Shown here piece after piece: positions 23,381 through 35,300 of a stretch of 64,000 nt of DNA. The notes under the pieces were generated by a model. The model made no database searches, was not told the DNA's origin, and worked only from the letters and a program-made list of their open reading frames with translations. Position 1 is the first letter of the stretch. The number at the start of each line of letters is the position of its first letter. The DNA is from Beroe forskalii (taxonomy: Eukaryota; Ctenophora; Nuda; Beroida; Beroidae): positions 421,159 through 485,158 of the forward strand of contig WFMF01000101.1 in NCBI GenBank assembly GCA_011033025.1. Direction: 5' to 3'. A program made the position numbers and the translations under genes.

Positions 23381-24378
23381 AAGGTCTTATCTTTCATTGT
23401 TGCTCTGGTAATTAAGTATTTACTATAATCAAAATTTTTCATTTTTTTGTATATGAGGCAAACTTTTTTATTTTTATTTATAATTTCATAACAGTACTAT
23501 TAATCTCTGACTGCTCTTTAATTTATTTGAATAATTTAATTTATTAATTCTCAAGTATTTATTTTATGCATGCTCATGGTAAAAGCTTTTTAACTTTTAT
23601 AATTTCATAAGTTTGTGAGTTCCATAATGAATCTGGTACTTTTGTTAGCTGTAGGCTTGCCTTTTTTTCTAATGTTAATTTTCTATACTTAATGTGGTCT
23701 GGAAGATCCAGTTTAATGCCTAGTGAATCATAGAAACAGTTGTGTGACATTTGTTGATGTAATATCAAAATTGTTTATTTTTTTTTTTTGAGTGTTGATG
23801 TCAAATCAAAATTTTTTCCCTCCCCATTGGCATTTTTGTGAATACAAAAAGGCAAATGAGAGGGTTGGCAGAGATCGTGGTTTGGGAAGGTGAGAAATAG
23901 GATATGTGTATATCAGGTCGAGGTTTGCAATACAACTACTGTAATTTCTGGAAAGTGCCCGGATTGCTCCTTTATAATATCAGTCGCGAAAATGTCCCTC
24001 CGTCCCTCGTCCCTCCGTCCCTCCGTCCGTCCCCCTTTCACACAAATCTTCAAAATCACGAATTTCTTATTCATGAAGCTTTCGGTTGTCAAAAATTTTA
24101 ATCTCATACGTTGACCAGGCCCATCCGTGCCACATTCCCAGTCACTAAAGTTTTCATATCGACCAAATCTAATGTCTGGAAATTGATTTTCATTTCGACT
24201 ATTTCAAACAAAAAAACACGATTTTTTTCGCCAAAAAAGATATTGACCGAGTAAATGTGAAGAAGGCTTGCCAAATTTGACTATTCTCTGAGAAATGATG
24301 TGGAAAATTGAATCAGTATCACAATAAAAAACTGAAATTTCACACGTATTGTTACACATAATTAACATGTCATTTCTT
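23381..24378. other. Intergenic, LINE tail and AT-rich DNA
   Basis: AT-rich DNA follows the LINE fragment. A GTCCCTCC pyrimidine-rich tandem stretch is at 23,994-24,030. No gene found. Confidence 0.4.
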
Positions 24379-24461
24379 GATTTCGTAGCTCAATCGGTTA
24401 GCGCGTCAGACCTTGTGGTGCTGGCACGCTAGAGGTCACGGGTTCAAGCCCCACTATAGTC
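24379..24461 (+). tRNA. tRNA-like sequence (pseudo-tRNA or SINE head)
   Basis: TAGCTCAATCGG (24,386-24,397) fits a pol III A box and GGTTCAAGCCC (about 24,441) fits a B box with one mismatch. A T-run follows at about 24,474. The D arm folds imperfectly. CTTGTGG could be an anticodon loop with UGU (Thr). The acceptor, anticodon and T stems each have mismatches, and 83 nt is long for a Thr tRNA, so this is more likely a decayed tRNA or the head of a tRNA-derived SINE than a working gene. Confidence 0.5.
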
Positions 24462-24720
24462 AAATTTCAAATTTTTATTTTCTTAGCTTATCTTCAGTTT
24501 TCTGATAGCAAAAAATGATCCTGTACAGCCCAATCAGTTCATCAGAAAGGTTTTAAATCAGGTCACAGAAAATTTTCAGTGATAAGTTTAATTCAGCAGT
24601 TAGATTTCGAAATACACGATGGCACGATACTCAAATAAGCATGTTGCCCAGGTCGTTAAGACTAGAATTTCCAAAATGTTGAGTTACAAGACATCAAGCA
24701 TCGCGGGGGAGGGAAATTAA

Positions 24721-24806
24721 GCGCCTGCATACGGGAACAATGGACAAACAAGAATTGTGTCGGCAGGCGCAATTCTTGTTTATCTTTATCTTTATCTTTA
24801 TCTTCC
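24721..24806. repeat. Interleaved palindromes followed by TTTATC repeats
   Basis: GCGCCTGC (24,721-24,728) pairs with GCAGGCGC (24,763-24,770), and ACAAGAATTG (about 24,748) pairs with CAATTCTTGT (from 24,770). The two stems interleave, a pseudoknot-like order. A (TTTATC)n run ends the segment. Confidence 0.55.
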
Positions 24807-25040
24807 GAAACTGTCAGTCAATTTGCGTGGTTGTGTGAAATTGTTTGATTCATTCTTTTCATTATCATCATTGAGTTTCATTCATATCTTTGACTTGATA
24901 TCATGAAGGATCACATTAAAGGCAGGGAATGTTGTATAATTTATTGATATTTTTCAATTCAGGGCCCTTTTAATCACCATTCAGATGCGTTTTTCAGTAC
25001 CGAATATTATATTCCTTAACAAGTTTATTTGCCATTTCCA

Positions 25041-25835
25041 TAGCTTCATCCCCCCCCCTAAGAAAAGGGGGGGGGATGAAGATTTTGGGTCAGATGAGGT
25101 AGGTGGGGGGTTGCCCTAATTTCAATGATTCTGGGGGGACTTGGACTGGAGGGGGGAGTGAAAAAATTAAGGGGGGGGATTGGGATCTGGCAGAGGAATT
25201 TCAAAATTTGAGAGGAAAATCCTATTTCCGTGAGAAATATTTTTTCTCCAACCCTCTGGCTTCTGGGGGCTGCGCCCCCAGACCCCCGCTATCTTTTTGT
25301 AAGACTGCCAAATAACTACAATACTTCAATTCCCTGCCATTTTCAAGTGATATCAACTTAACTAATGTGTTTCTATGATTTAATATTGTGTTGACAATGT
25401 CCCTGAGACTTGCTTTCATGCCATGATTCCCTTACAAGTGTCACTTCATAGCTTTAATTATATTCAAGGATTAATTTAGATTAAAATTGAACTTCATTAC
25501 CATTTCAGTCATTAGAAATATTATATGTTAAAACTCAAAATTGACTAAATTTCTTGTCTGTCAGTCACATTTCATAGTTTACATACTTTCATCTTGTCAT
25601 TGTCCATTGAGTTTCTAGTTTCGATTGATTCTGTTGTAAACATTTCAATGGGCATATCTTAGAAAAATTTTCTAAGTTTTTAATGGTGGGGGGTTGGTCG
25701 AATTTTTGAAATTCAGGAGGCGGGTGGCCAAAAGGGGGGGGATTGAGGATTTTGAAAATTCAGGGGGGAGGTTTTGTCAAGGGGGGAGTTGAAAAATTCA
25801 GGGGGGGGGGATTGGACCCAGGATGAAGCTATGCC
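25041..25835. repeat. G-run foldback element
   Basis: Inverted ends TAGCTTCATCC (about 25,041) and GGATGAAGCTA (about 25,822) bracket 0.8 kb with many runs of five or more G on the plus strand. The right part repeats GAAAATTCAGGGGGG several times. A hairpin CTTCATCCCCCCCCC/GGGGGGGGGATGAAG sits at the left edge. The runs could form G-quadruplexes. No coding seen. Confidence 0.6.
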
Positions 25836-26232
25836 ATTTCGGGAAATGAGATTGTTCTGAAATTTCCAATTGTGTGGCACCTTATACATACATGAATATA
25901 CTGTTAAGTCAGTATCATGCACATACGAATGGCAGTTTTGTTGTGATACACCATTCATTATGAGTGTTTTGTGCTTTCTTGATGTATTTCATAATATTTG
26001 ACTCTCTTTTGAAATTTTTGGAACAAATATCATCTCTGTCATACTTGATTTGAATTAAAAAGATAACTTTCTTCAAGACATCAATCTGCAAGACTCTGTC
26101 ATACAATAACCAAGTCATGAAGCTAACAAGGATGTTTGCTGAGCCCTTTTTACCTGTCCTTTCCACCTGCTTTTCAACCTGTTGCTTTTACAAACCTGTT
26201 TAAGTTTCCCAAACTCCCTATGTTTGCACTTG

Positions 26233-28636
26233 ATGGGCAATGATTTAGCCACCTCTGTACCAGTTTTATCTCAATGGTATTTAACAAGACAAATTCTGTT
26301 ATCTGAGGATATGGCTATAGCTTTATCAGTTAGTCAGGTCAAATATGTCTGCCTTGGTTTCATTCTAGGACAAATATTAGCACTTTGCAATGCAGGAACT
26401 GGAGTCACTAGTCAACTTTTAACAGATAAGTTTAAAGTAAGATGCAAAGAATTTATCTCCTTCAGAACCCTTAAACTGAAAAATTATCTGCACTGTATTC
26501 TACATTAATATTTTTCCTTCTCCCAATTGCCTTATTGTTTTACAAAAAATGCATTGAAAAAGGGTTAGCAGAGACTGCGATGAATTGGGGGTAGGTATGT
26601 TACAAATATCCAATTAAATCTGTAATAGGAAGTGGTAGTCATCATTGTCCATTTTATGTCATTGCCTGTCATTGGTTATGTGGAACATTTTCAATCATTC
26701 AACTGCTCCTATATCAACACAATATAATTAACTTTTTACAATTGTCAATTCTTGAAGTTTATGGATGATAAAACTTATAATCTGACATTGAAATTGTAAT
26801 GATACTCCAGTTGTTATGAACAGCTGGAGCTTTCTCAGCTATTTATTCAGGTTCTATGCTCTGGTCATCCTACACATGGAAAGACACCAATTTTTTATTG
26901 GAATTCATTCAGAAAAACATAAAATAGTTGTCTTTAAGCTTGAGACAATTGGCAATAAGCAATATATTATTTGAATGTGCTGTAAAAATTGAAAATTGAA
27001 ATTGAAATTGAGCAATTTGAGTTCAATCAAAATATTGATGATGACTGATCAAAAGAATTATGTATTACTAGCAGGCCCATTGGGCCTGCAAATACACAGC
27101 TCAATCGGCACTGCTACTCAGCACCTCGTTCGAAAATTTCAAACCCCAATATTAAAATTGATCAAAAAATTACCCCATCAAAAAATTCCAATCAGATCAA
27201 AAGTTACGAATGCATAACGTACTCAAAACAGAATTAAACAGAACTGAATGCATGCAATTAATCTGCTATGTATTTTTCCTCATTGTGCGGGCATTGCCAT
27301 GGGGTGTGATGTACAAAAAACAAACACAATCTGTGATTTTATATAAGAGATTGAGGAAAGGAGAGTAAGGGATAAAAATCGCTTGGTACCTAATAATATC
27401 TGAATACATGTTACAAAAATAGGACTCATAGTCATAATTATGAAACTCAGAATGGTGCTTTAAAAAGTGCTATGAATTGGCAGGAATGCCGGTGAAAATG
27501 CACAGAAGCATTTGGCACATAGAATGAATTCACTCATGTGTTATTATCCACAAAAATAATTGTTTTATTAATTCAAGCTTATAGGAGAGGGAAATCAAGT
27601 GCTCACAAAAGGAAGCAAAATGCAAAATTCTTTTTTACATCAACATGAACAATCATTTTAATTTGAGATTGTAATTTTAATAAACATTGATAGCAGCTGT
27701 TTAAAAAGTAATTTAGTTATTTCATATTGAATTCAACAGGTGAATATACCAACAACACAATCTTTCTTGACTTATGGATTGGTTTCTGCTACATATGGTG
27801 TGTACCACCTATGGCATCATGGACTACACTATTTCAAATCAAGAATAGGATTATGGTGTATATTTTTGGCTATGACTGATTTTGCTGCCACTTTTCTCAC
27901 TGTTAAGGCATACCAATATACCTCCTTAGTCAGCATACAGCTACTAGATTGTATAGCCATTCCAACTATAATGATACTTTCATGCATATTTTTCAAAACA
28001 AGATACAGATGGTTACACTATGCTGCTGTTGTGATGTGTCTTTCAGGAGTTGCTGCCATGGTATTTGTTGACTCACATGAAAAACAGTCATTGAAAGGTG
28101 ACCTCATTGTAATGTTGGCAGCTGTAATTTATGGTGTGAACAATACATGCCTTGAATGGCTTGCCAAAGACATAGGTTGCTTCATTTATCTTGGTATTTA
28201 TTGTTGGTTTGGCTTATTAATATCCGGAATTCAGGTTGCTATTGTAGAAAGAGAAGCAATTTGCAATCTCCCTCTAAATGACCCTTACTTCTGCCTGACT
28301 GTTTTAGGCTTTGTAATATTCCTATTCATTTTTCTTTCGCTGATGCCTTACTTGATGATGAAGTACAATGCCACAATTGCTAATCTCAATCTTCTTGCTG
28401 CTGATGTCTATTCAGCAGTTGCTGGGTTCCTGATATTCTCTCTTACGTTTAGTGCCTTATATATACTGTCCATAGCACTCATCATATGCGGTGTTTTGCT
28501 TTACATCCACCAAACTCACTTGGCTGAACAATCTAGCTTATCAATAATGAATCCTAGTGCAAATTCTCAAGAAGCATTAGTTGATATTACAGGTGAATAT
28601 TCCAATGCTGAAAACAATCATATTCTTCCCAAATGA
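26233..28636 (+). CDS. SLC35F1/F2-type solute carrier, two exons
   Basis: Exons 26,233-26,436 and 27,740-28,636 join in phase 0 (AAA|GTAAGA ... CAACAG|GTGAAT) to give about 366 residues, close to the usual 370-400 for this family. The protein is nearly all transmembrane helix (about ten segments) with a short hydrophilic C-terminal tail. Diagnostic stretches are LGFILGQILALCNAGTGVTS in exon 1, then TVKAYQYTSLVSIQLLDC and LSGVAAMVF in exon 2, all typical of the SLC35F1/2/6 branch of the drug/metabolite transporter superfamily. Known members are membrane transporters, some with poorly defined substrates. The chosen start is the first ATG in the open stretch; an upstream exon cannot be excluded. 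AATAAA at 28,918 is its likely poly(A) signal, only 42 bp before the ETFRF1 start. Confidence 0.85.
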
Positions 28637-28917
28637 TGTTTTAAAGTTCAAAAGCTCTATTGAGGTTACAGATTAATTCATTTTTGCAGCTTTTCAAATT
28701 TAAGTTCAATGTAAATTAATTTATTCACCAGTTTTTGTAACAAGGCTTTGCGTAGTGCTGTAGATTTTTCTAAATAATATGAGAATTGAGCATGTATAAT
28801 TCCTTTTCTGTCATAGTTTGAATTTTAATCCTTCAATTAATTCTTTGTATGGACTTGCCTACTGCAATGTACATTTAAAGTAACCCTGGTTTTCCAGTTG
28901 CATGAGTAACTCCAATC

Positions 28918-28923
28918 AATAAA
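28918..28923 (+). promoter_or_regulatory. Poly(A) signal of the SLC35F gene
   Basis: AATAAA 282 bp after the SLC35F stop. It is the only canonical signal between the two genes, and the next start codon follows at 28,966. Confidence 0.6.
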
Positions 28924-28965
28924 ATATAGATAGCCATCTAGGGATATGTTTTGCTATGAACAGTG

Positions 28966-29268
28966 ATGTCTGGAACTCTACGAAGGACAGTGATACAGTT
29001 ATACAAGGAACTTCAGTACATGGGTAGAGATTACCCTGCAGGAAGTGAGTACTTCAGCACCAGATGTAAAGCAGCATTTCTCAGAAACAAGGATGAGACT
29101 GACCCTGAAAAGATACAGATGCTGGTTGATAGGGGTCGCTTTGTTCAGAAGGAGATAGAGGCTTTGTATGGTTTAAAGAAATATAGGGCAATGAAGCAAA
29201 GGTATTATGATCAAGATGAACTAGACATGCAAGCTAAACTTATTGAAAAGTATATCAAAGATCTGTAG
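28966..29268 (+). CDS. ETFRF1: ETFRF1 (LYRM5), LYR-motif mitochondrial factor
   Basis: Single-exon frame of 100 residues. It has the LYR-family N-terminus (VIQLYKELQYMGRDYP, with Leu-Tyr-Lys in place of LYR) and the conserved C-terminal block ALYGLKKYRAMKQRYY characteristic of electron-transfer-flavoprotein regulatory factor 1. Known members bind ETF in the mitochondrial matrix and modulate its flavin-dependent electron transfer. The length matches the family (about 90 residues) plus a charged tail. The ATG follows GAACAG|TG, an acceptor-like site, and lies 330 bp after the SLC35F stop in the same direction, a spacing that would fit an operon resolved by trans-splicing. Confidence 0.93.
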   Translation: MSGTLRRTVIQLYKELQYMGRDYPAGSEYFSTRCKAAFLRNKDETDPEKIQMLVDRGRFVQKEIEALYGLKKYRAMKQRYYDQDELDMQAKLIEKYIKDL

Positions 29269-29453
29269 AACCAGTAGTAAAAGAAAATTTGCCCTTGATC
29301 GGCCTTGATGGCTTAAAGATTATTTGCCTTGTTGAATGTATATTTTAGTAGGTAGACCTATTAAGTCTTATCAATCATGACGTGACTCATCCAGAAACAG
29401 ATCAAATTCAGAAGATGTAAGCTTTCAATTGTTCCTTTCCTAAGGATTGAATT

Positions 29454-30734
29454 ATATACGGTAAATACACAGTTGGGTGTGTAATTACCACATTAATTCC
29501 ACGAGCTTGCGAGTGGAATTCATGCAATAAATGCACGAGCTTGCGAGTGCATTTATTGGAGTAATTGCACGAGCTTACGAGTGCAATTACGATGGTAATT
29601 TACAAACCCAAGTGTGTATTTACTGCATTATTACCCTGCCATGTATGCAGCAATCAAAGGAGACGGTTTGAAACTTAGAAACATACGGATGAACGTATTA
29701 CGTATTCGAACCCAATGTTTTATGAACAATAGCTAGGTAGGGATGAATTTGTAAAAGGGATGAATTTGTAAAAGTCAACATCACATCATCATCAGGGTCA
29801 ATTCAGCGAATACTCAAACTCTCAAAAGACCAAAATATGATAGAACCAGCGCCCAGCATTGATGCATACTGTTAGTGTATGACGTAGTGTATGTACTTTA
29901 CAAAAATTTTGTTATGATCTTTCATCGCCATCAAAAACATGAATCATGAAAGTTAAGTAGGTACTCAATCAAAAACAAAACAATTCACTCCACAACCATA
30001 TAAGAAACGAAAACTGACAGATAGAAATGACGGCGCACAGTTATAATGAAAATGAAATTGATAAAATGGAGCAATACACCATATATATGGCGCCATAAGT
30101 CTGCGTTATATCTCTAAGTCTAAAACTAGATAAATATTGAATAAACATTGGAACCCAGATGGAGTTATCAAGCGCGTCTAGGTGGCGCCATTTAGGTGTA
30201 TACGATAGCAGTCCTTTTATCTAATTTATCTTTAATCTTGTGTTGCCCTATGATATCGTTAAGATATATTATCGTATTTTATCTATTGTGCTCCTTATTT
30301 ACTTTATCTTGTGCTACCGAATGTGCCATTAAGAATATATAACATATATCGTACCGAACATATTGTGCTCCTTATCGCTATTTTATCTTGTGTCACAGTA
30401 TACATGCGGTTAAGAATAAATTACATCGAATAGTTTTTTATATGAAAAGTGCGATAACAGATATCATGGGAGCTTATTATTATCCTATTTACATCCTCAC
30501 ATAGATAGCAAATAGGTTAGAATCGTGCGAATGGCCGTTTCAGAAAATTTGTAGTAATTCAACAGTAGTAATTCAACAGTTGGGAATAGTAATTCAACAC
30601 TTGAATAGTAATTCAACAGTTGAGGTATAGTAATTACACACTTGACAGTAATTCAACTGCTGGGTACGGTGGAATTACATGATTAATATTGCTCAAAAAT
30701 TCGAAAAGTAATTACACTGCAGGGTAATAATATG
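29454..30734 (+). mobile_element. Cloverleaf-headed element, copy 2
   Basis: Matches 715-2166 end to end without the nested MITE, so it preserves the empty site. The head (29,457-29,627) keeps the outer inverted repeat and three hairpins; one loop reads GAGCTTACGA. A few small indels (for example extra AAGAATATATAACA near 30,330) separate the copies, indicating moderate age. Confidence 0.88.
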
Positions 30735-32302
30735 TATAATCTTGTACAGTATCATTTTAAAATAGTGTGGTGTAGCTCTGGTTTCAACAAGTTGTTAACA
30801 ACAGATTTGCTACTTGATCAGAAGACAGAGTGCCCTCCAAATGTCAACATGGCACAAGGTTTTATGATAAAAGTTGGTGACTACCATCCAAGTAGGTCTT
30901 CACCATATATAATCAAAGTGTAGCCAGAACCAGTAGCCAGTACCAACTACCAACTACCAGCAAAGCTGCAAATTCTCAACGGTTTCAAGATTCTTCATTC
31001 TTCAATTAAAATATTTGCCTGTATAGACACCCTGTAGTGACACCTCTTTGACAGCATATCCCATTTATCTTGTTATCGGTATTGAAGCCCTTGGAATACA
31101 GACAGTGACCCTGTCATTCTGCAATACGTCCGCACAACATTTACCATTGAGTGGTGCAAGATGTATATTTTGGTTATCATCAGCCACCCAACTAATATCT
31201 CCTGTCTCTGGTAATTTTACTGATTCCACCAGAGTTTAAACTATTACGTAATGACACAAACCACCGAAGGTCAACTTCTGTTTAACATTTTCCGTTGGAC
31301 AATCATGTAAATATATATGTTATGTTGTTGGTATCTGTTGTGTAGACCTATTATGCTTTATGAACTGCTGTGTACTAAATATTCCTGAGTAATAAAATAC
31401 GTACACTGTTAAACACTCACGATGATAAACAGACAGCTCACTCAGCTGGTGGGTCGTGTAGTACTCAAGTCACTGGTGTTATTACTTGACAACCATCCCT
31501 ACCATTTGCTACCTTTTTTCACACACACGATTTCAATACCAGTCACATGATGCGCTCACTGTGCAATGTAATATGACTCAGGTGCACGTTTGTTGAGGTG
31601 TATACATAATAGGATTTGCATTGTAATACATATAGAATTCCCATTGTGTGGACTGGTGAGTCTCCTGCTCAGCTGATTTAATATTATACTGAGTACTAGT
31701 AGTAGAGAGAGGGTTGTTGTGTGACTAGCACTACTCGTATTACACTAGTCAACACCAGCCCACTCAGTATATGTTATTTCTGTGGAGTCCTCAGAGGTGT
31801 TGTGTCGTGGTACTGCTCGGCGTTCTCACCTTTGCTTCTGATGTTCTGTATCAGATGTTATATGCTGCTGTTACAAACGAATTTAACTGAATTGTGATGT
31901 TCCGCTTTTGTTAAATTAATGTTATTATGATTTGTAATCATTGCTTAGAGTAATAATATTGGCGGCGTTTTAGCTTACCCGTTGGTACGTTTGACATCGA
32001 CCAATCAGTACGCAAGTTGACAACAAACTAACGTTCTCACTGGCCCTCTGGTCAGGGTCCTATGGGTAAACTAATATGCTGCCGATATGATAAATTGTAA
32101 TAATGTATTGTATGATGAAACTTTTCCTACCTTTCACCAAAAATCATTTCCTGAATTCGTACGAAATTTGATATTCCTTTATCATTGTCATAAATTCCAG
32201 CACACACTGAAAAATTTTGAAACTTGACCGGGCACTTGAAGTGTCATCAGTAAAATAAGAATTTGCTGATCCCTAACCACCTCACCTGCTTGTAGAGCTA
32301 CT
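30735..32302. other. Upstream region of the Rac gene, no gene seen
   Basis: No coding exon recognised. A promoter for Rac may lie here but no core motif is distinctive. The last bases, CACCTGCTTGTAG|AGCTACT-ATG, form an acceptor-like site 8 nt from the start codon. Confidence 0.4.
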
Positions 32303-35300
32303 ATGCAGAACATAAAGTGCGTGGTAGTGGGTGACGGAGCGGTGGGTAAGACTTGCCTCCTCATATCCTACACTTCCAATGCCTTCCCTGGCGAGTATGT
32401 GCCCACCGTGTTTGACAACTACTCCACTAACGTTATGATAAACGGCAAGCCCATTAACCTCGGTCTCTGGGATACAGCTGGCCAGGTATGTGTCCGCCTT
32501 GTTTACCTAAGTGGATTTTAAATGGTTAATCGAAACAATGCTTTGTCGGCCTGTATCCAAGCATAAACGGCATAACTCATGCTTATATTCAATATAATGA
32601 TGTTGCATTGGAGCAAGATTTCACATTTCCGTATACGTATACCATCAAAGTTCGTGGCGCATACCCACATAACTCACCCCCTGATTGCAACTCAACCCCT
32701 GATTCTTCCTCAGGAAGACTACGACCGACTGCGGCCCCTGTCCTACCCTCAAACGGACGTGTTCCTCGTGTGCTTCTCCATTGTAAACCCTCACTCCTAC
32801 GGGAATGTGAGACAGAAGTGGCACCCGGAGGTGAGATGACTGATGTGATATGCAGATCTTATCGTGTTTCATGGCTGTTATAATAAGTGTCATTCAAATG
32901 AAAGCTGTTATTGATACTTATGCGCATAAAATAAGTGATATGAACGAAATTAATTATTTTTCCCTCCCCATGATGCCTATTTATTTCATGCAGTTGAGGC
33001 TTGAGCTCAAGCTGCTTTAGTGCGCTGCATCATGACTGCTCAAGCCGGTTTGTTGTAGTCCTCCGTATCATGTACCGACTTGACCCGGCTTTACCGCCTC
33101 ATTGACTGGTTTGAACACTCCAGCATTCCCATCACTTACCGTACCCACGGCCCCAGGTCCGTCACCACTGCCCTAACACACCGATAGTGCTGGTGGGAAC
33201 TAAGCTGGATCTGAGGGAGGACAAGAACACCCTGGATAAGCTGAAAACCAGCAAGCAGTCCCCCGTTACACCTGCTCAGGGCTACTCTCTCGAGGTGAGC
33301 ATGCTAAGATACTGAGCCACTTGTCGTGAACGTTCCTTGCCTAGTGGGGGGCTTATAGTATGCTGAGATAGTCCTCACCTGTGCTCAAAGTTCATTGTTC
33401 AATAGGGGTGGAGAGGGGAGGGAGGGTTGTAGATTGAATAATACCGTGGAATTTGATCAAAAACCTTTTCATGACCAGAACAATTTATTAATTATTTCTG
33501 ATTCATCCTTTCATTTTAAACATAGCAAAGCTATCATTGCGGTGATTCTCAAGTCATAGGTCGCACAAGACAATTTAATTTGCAGTTCACTTGTACTAAC
33601 TGCGCAGTAATGTCGGATGTGCAATAAACGTGGATTTTAATTTAAAATTTAATATGTTTTATTTTGATCATTAGCAAGACCTCTGCCTGAGAAGTGGATA
33701 TAAAATTACTCTGTAAATTAAATATTCTTATAGGATAGCCAAAAACAATTGAAAATTGTTTGGGTTTCGCAGCCACTACAATACCTAAAATAATACGATA
33801 AAAATTATTGATATGAATTTTAATCGCAGCCCGGTCGTGGCGGTGCATTTCGATTTGACCAATACGTTCATCACATTTCTGTGTTTAGGTACAGCTCGAT
33901 CTTGACAAAGTCAAAGAGGGATTTACACAATGAATTAAAGAGCTGTTATTCCATTACTACATTGAAATTGCAGTGGTCTACTACCACCGTGCACCGCCAC
34001 GACCGGGCTGCGATTAAAATTCAAATCAATAATTTTTATCGTATTATTTTAGGTATTGTAGTGGCTGCGAAACCCAAACAATTTTCAATTGTTTTTGGCT
34101 ATCCATATCACTCTTTTTTGGCAAAAAAACTTACTACATCCAGTACAAGTTGAGATAATGGCGTTTATTAGTCAATTATTTCATTAAAGCAGTTTACAAC
34201 CGGTACTCAAATTTAATGTACAAAACGTAATTTCGGCTCTAGTAAATAATACCGTTAGAATTAAGTCGGTATCATTTTCAATTTTTGAGCTATACGAGAT
34301 AATAACTTTAATTGGCCAATTATTCAATTACGCGGTTGACAACCTGTACTCAAATTAACGTATAATCCGTAATTTTGGCTCTAGTTAATGATGCCGTTAG
34401 AATTAAGTCGTTATCATCTTTTGTTTTCGAGTTATACACGATAATTACTTTAATTGGTCAATTATCTCATTAGGCGGTTCAGAGCCGGTACTCAAGTTAG
34501 ACGTATAAAGCGTTATTTTGGCTTAAGTTAATGATATCGTTGGAATGAGGTCGCTATCATTTCTACTTTCTGAGCTATAAGCGATAATTACTTTAATTGG
34601 CCAATTATCTCATTAGCCGGTTGAAAACCGGTACTCAAATTAAAAGCATATAACGTTATTTTGGCTCTAATTAATGATACCGTTGGAATTAAGTCGCTAT
34701 CATTTCTACTTTCAGAGTAATACGCGATAATTACTTTAATTGGCCAATTATCTCATTAGGCGGTTGAAAACCGGTACGCAAATTAAACACATATAACGTT
34801 ATTGTGGCTCTAGTTAATGATACCGTTGGAATTAAGCCGCTATCATTTTTACTTTCTGAGTTATAAGCGATAATTACTTTAATTGGTCAATTATCCAATT
34901 AAGGATTTGGCGAAAATATTTTTAACATGCCCTAGTGCACGCACCTCATTCTAGAGTTTCAAATGCCGTTTAGATTACGGTTCTATCCTCAATGGTTCTC
35001 CCGTGAAGTGTTTTCCCGTTTTGTGGTGGGAGGAGGAGGAGGAGGAGGAGGAGGAGGAGGAGGAGGAGGAGTCTTCGTCGTCGTACCGTCCATAACACTA
35101 ATTTTTGGCAAAACAGGATTTTTTTGATAATTTATTGTGAAAAAACGGTGCGACCGATTTTCATGAAATTTTCAGGGATTGTTCTTTATACAATGGACTA
35201 CAACTGTGCAAATTTTCATGTCCAACAGAGCTCGTTAACATGTCTTAAACGCGACTCGAAAATCGCGTTTTTCGCAAATCACTGTATTTTTATATATTGG

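Noticed and set aside
24379-24461. Functional tRNA-Thr gene
   Set aside because: Acceptor, anticodon and T stems each have mismatches and the length is wrong, although the A and B boxes are good.
26182-26232. Earlier start for the SLC35F gene
   Set aside because: It would begin at TTG; the first in-frame ATG is 26,233, which gives a family-typical length.
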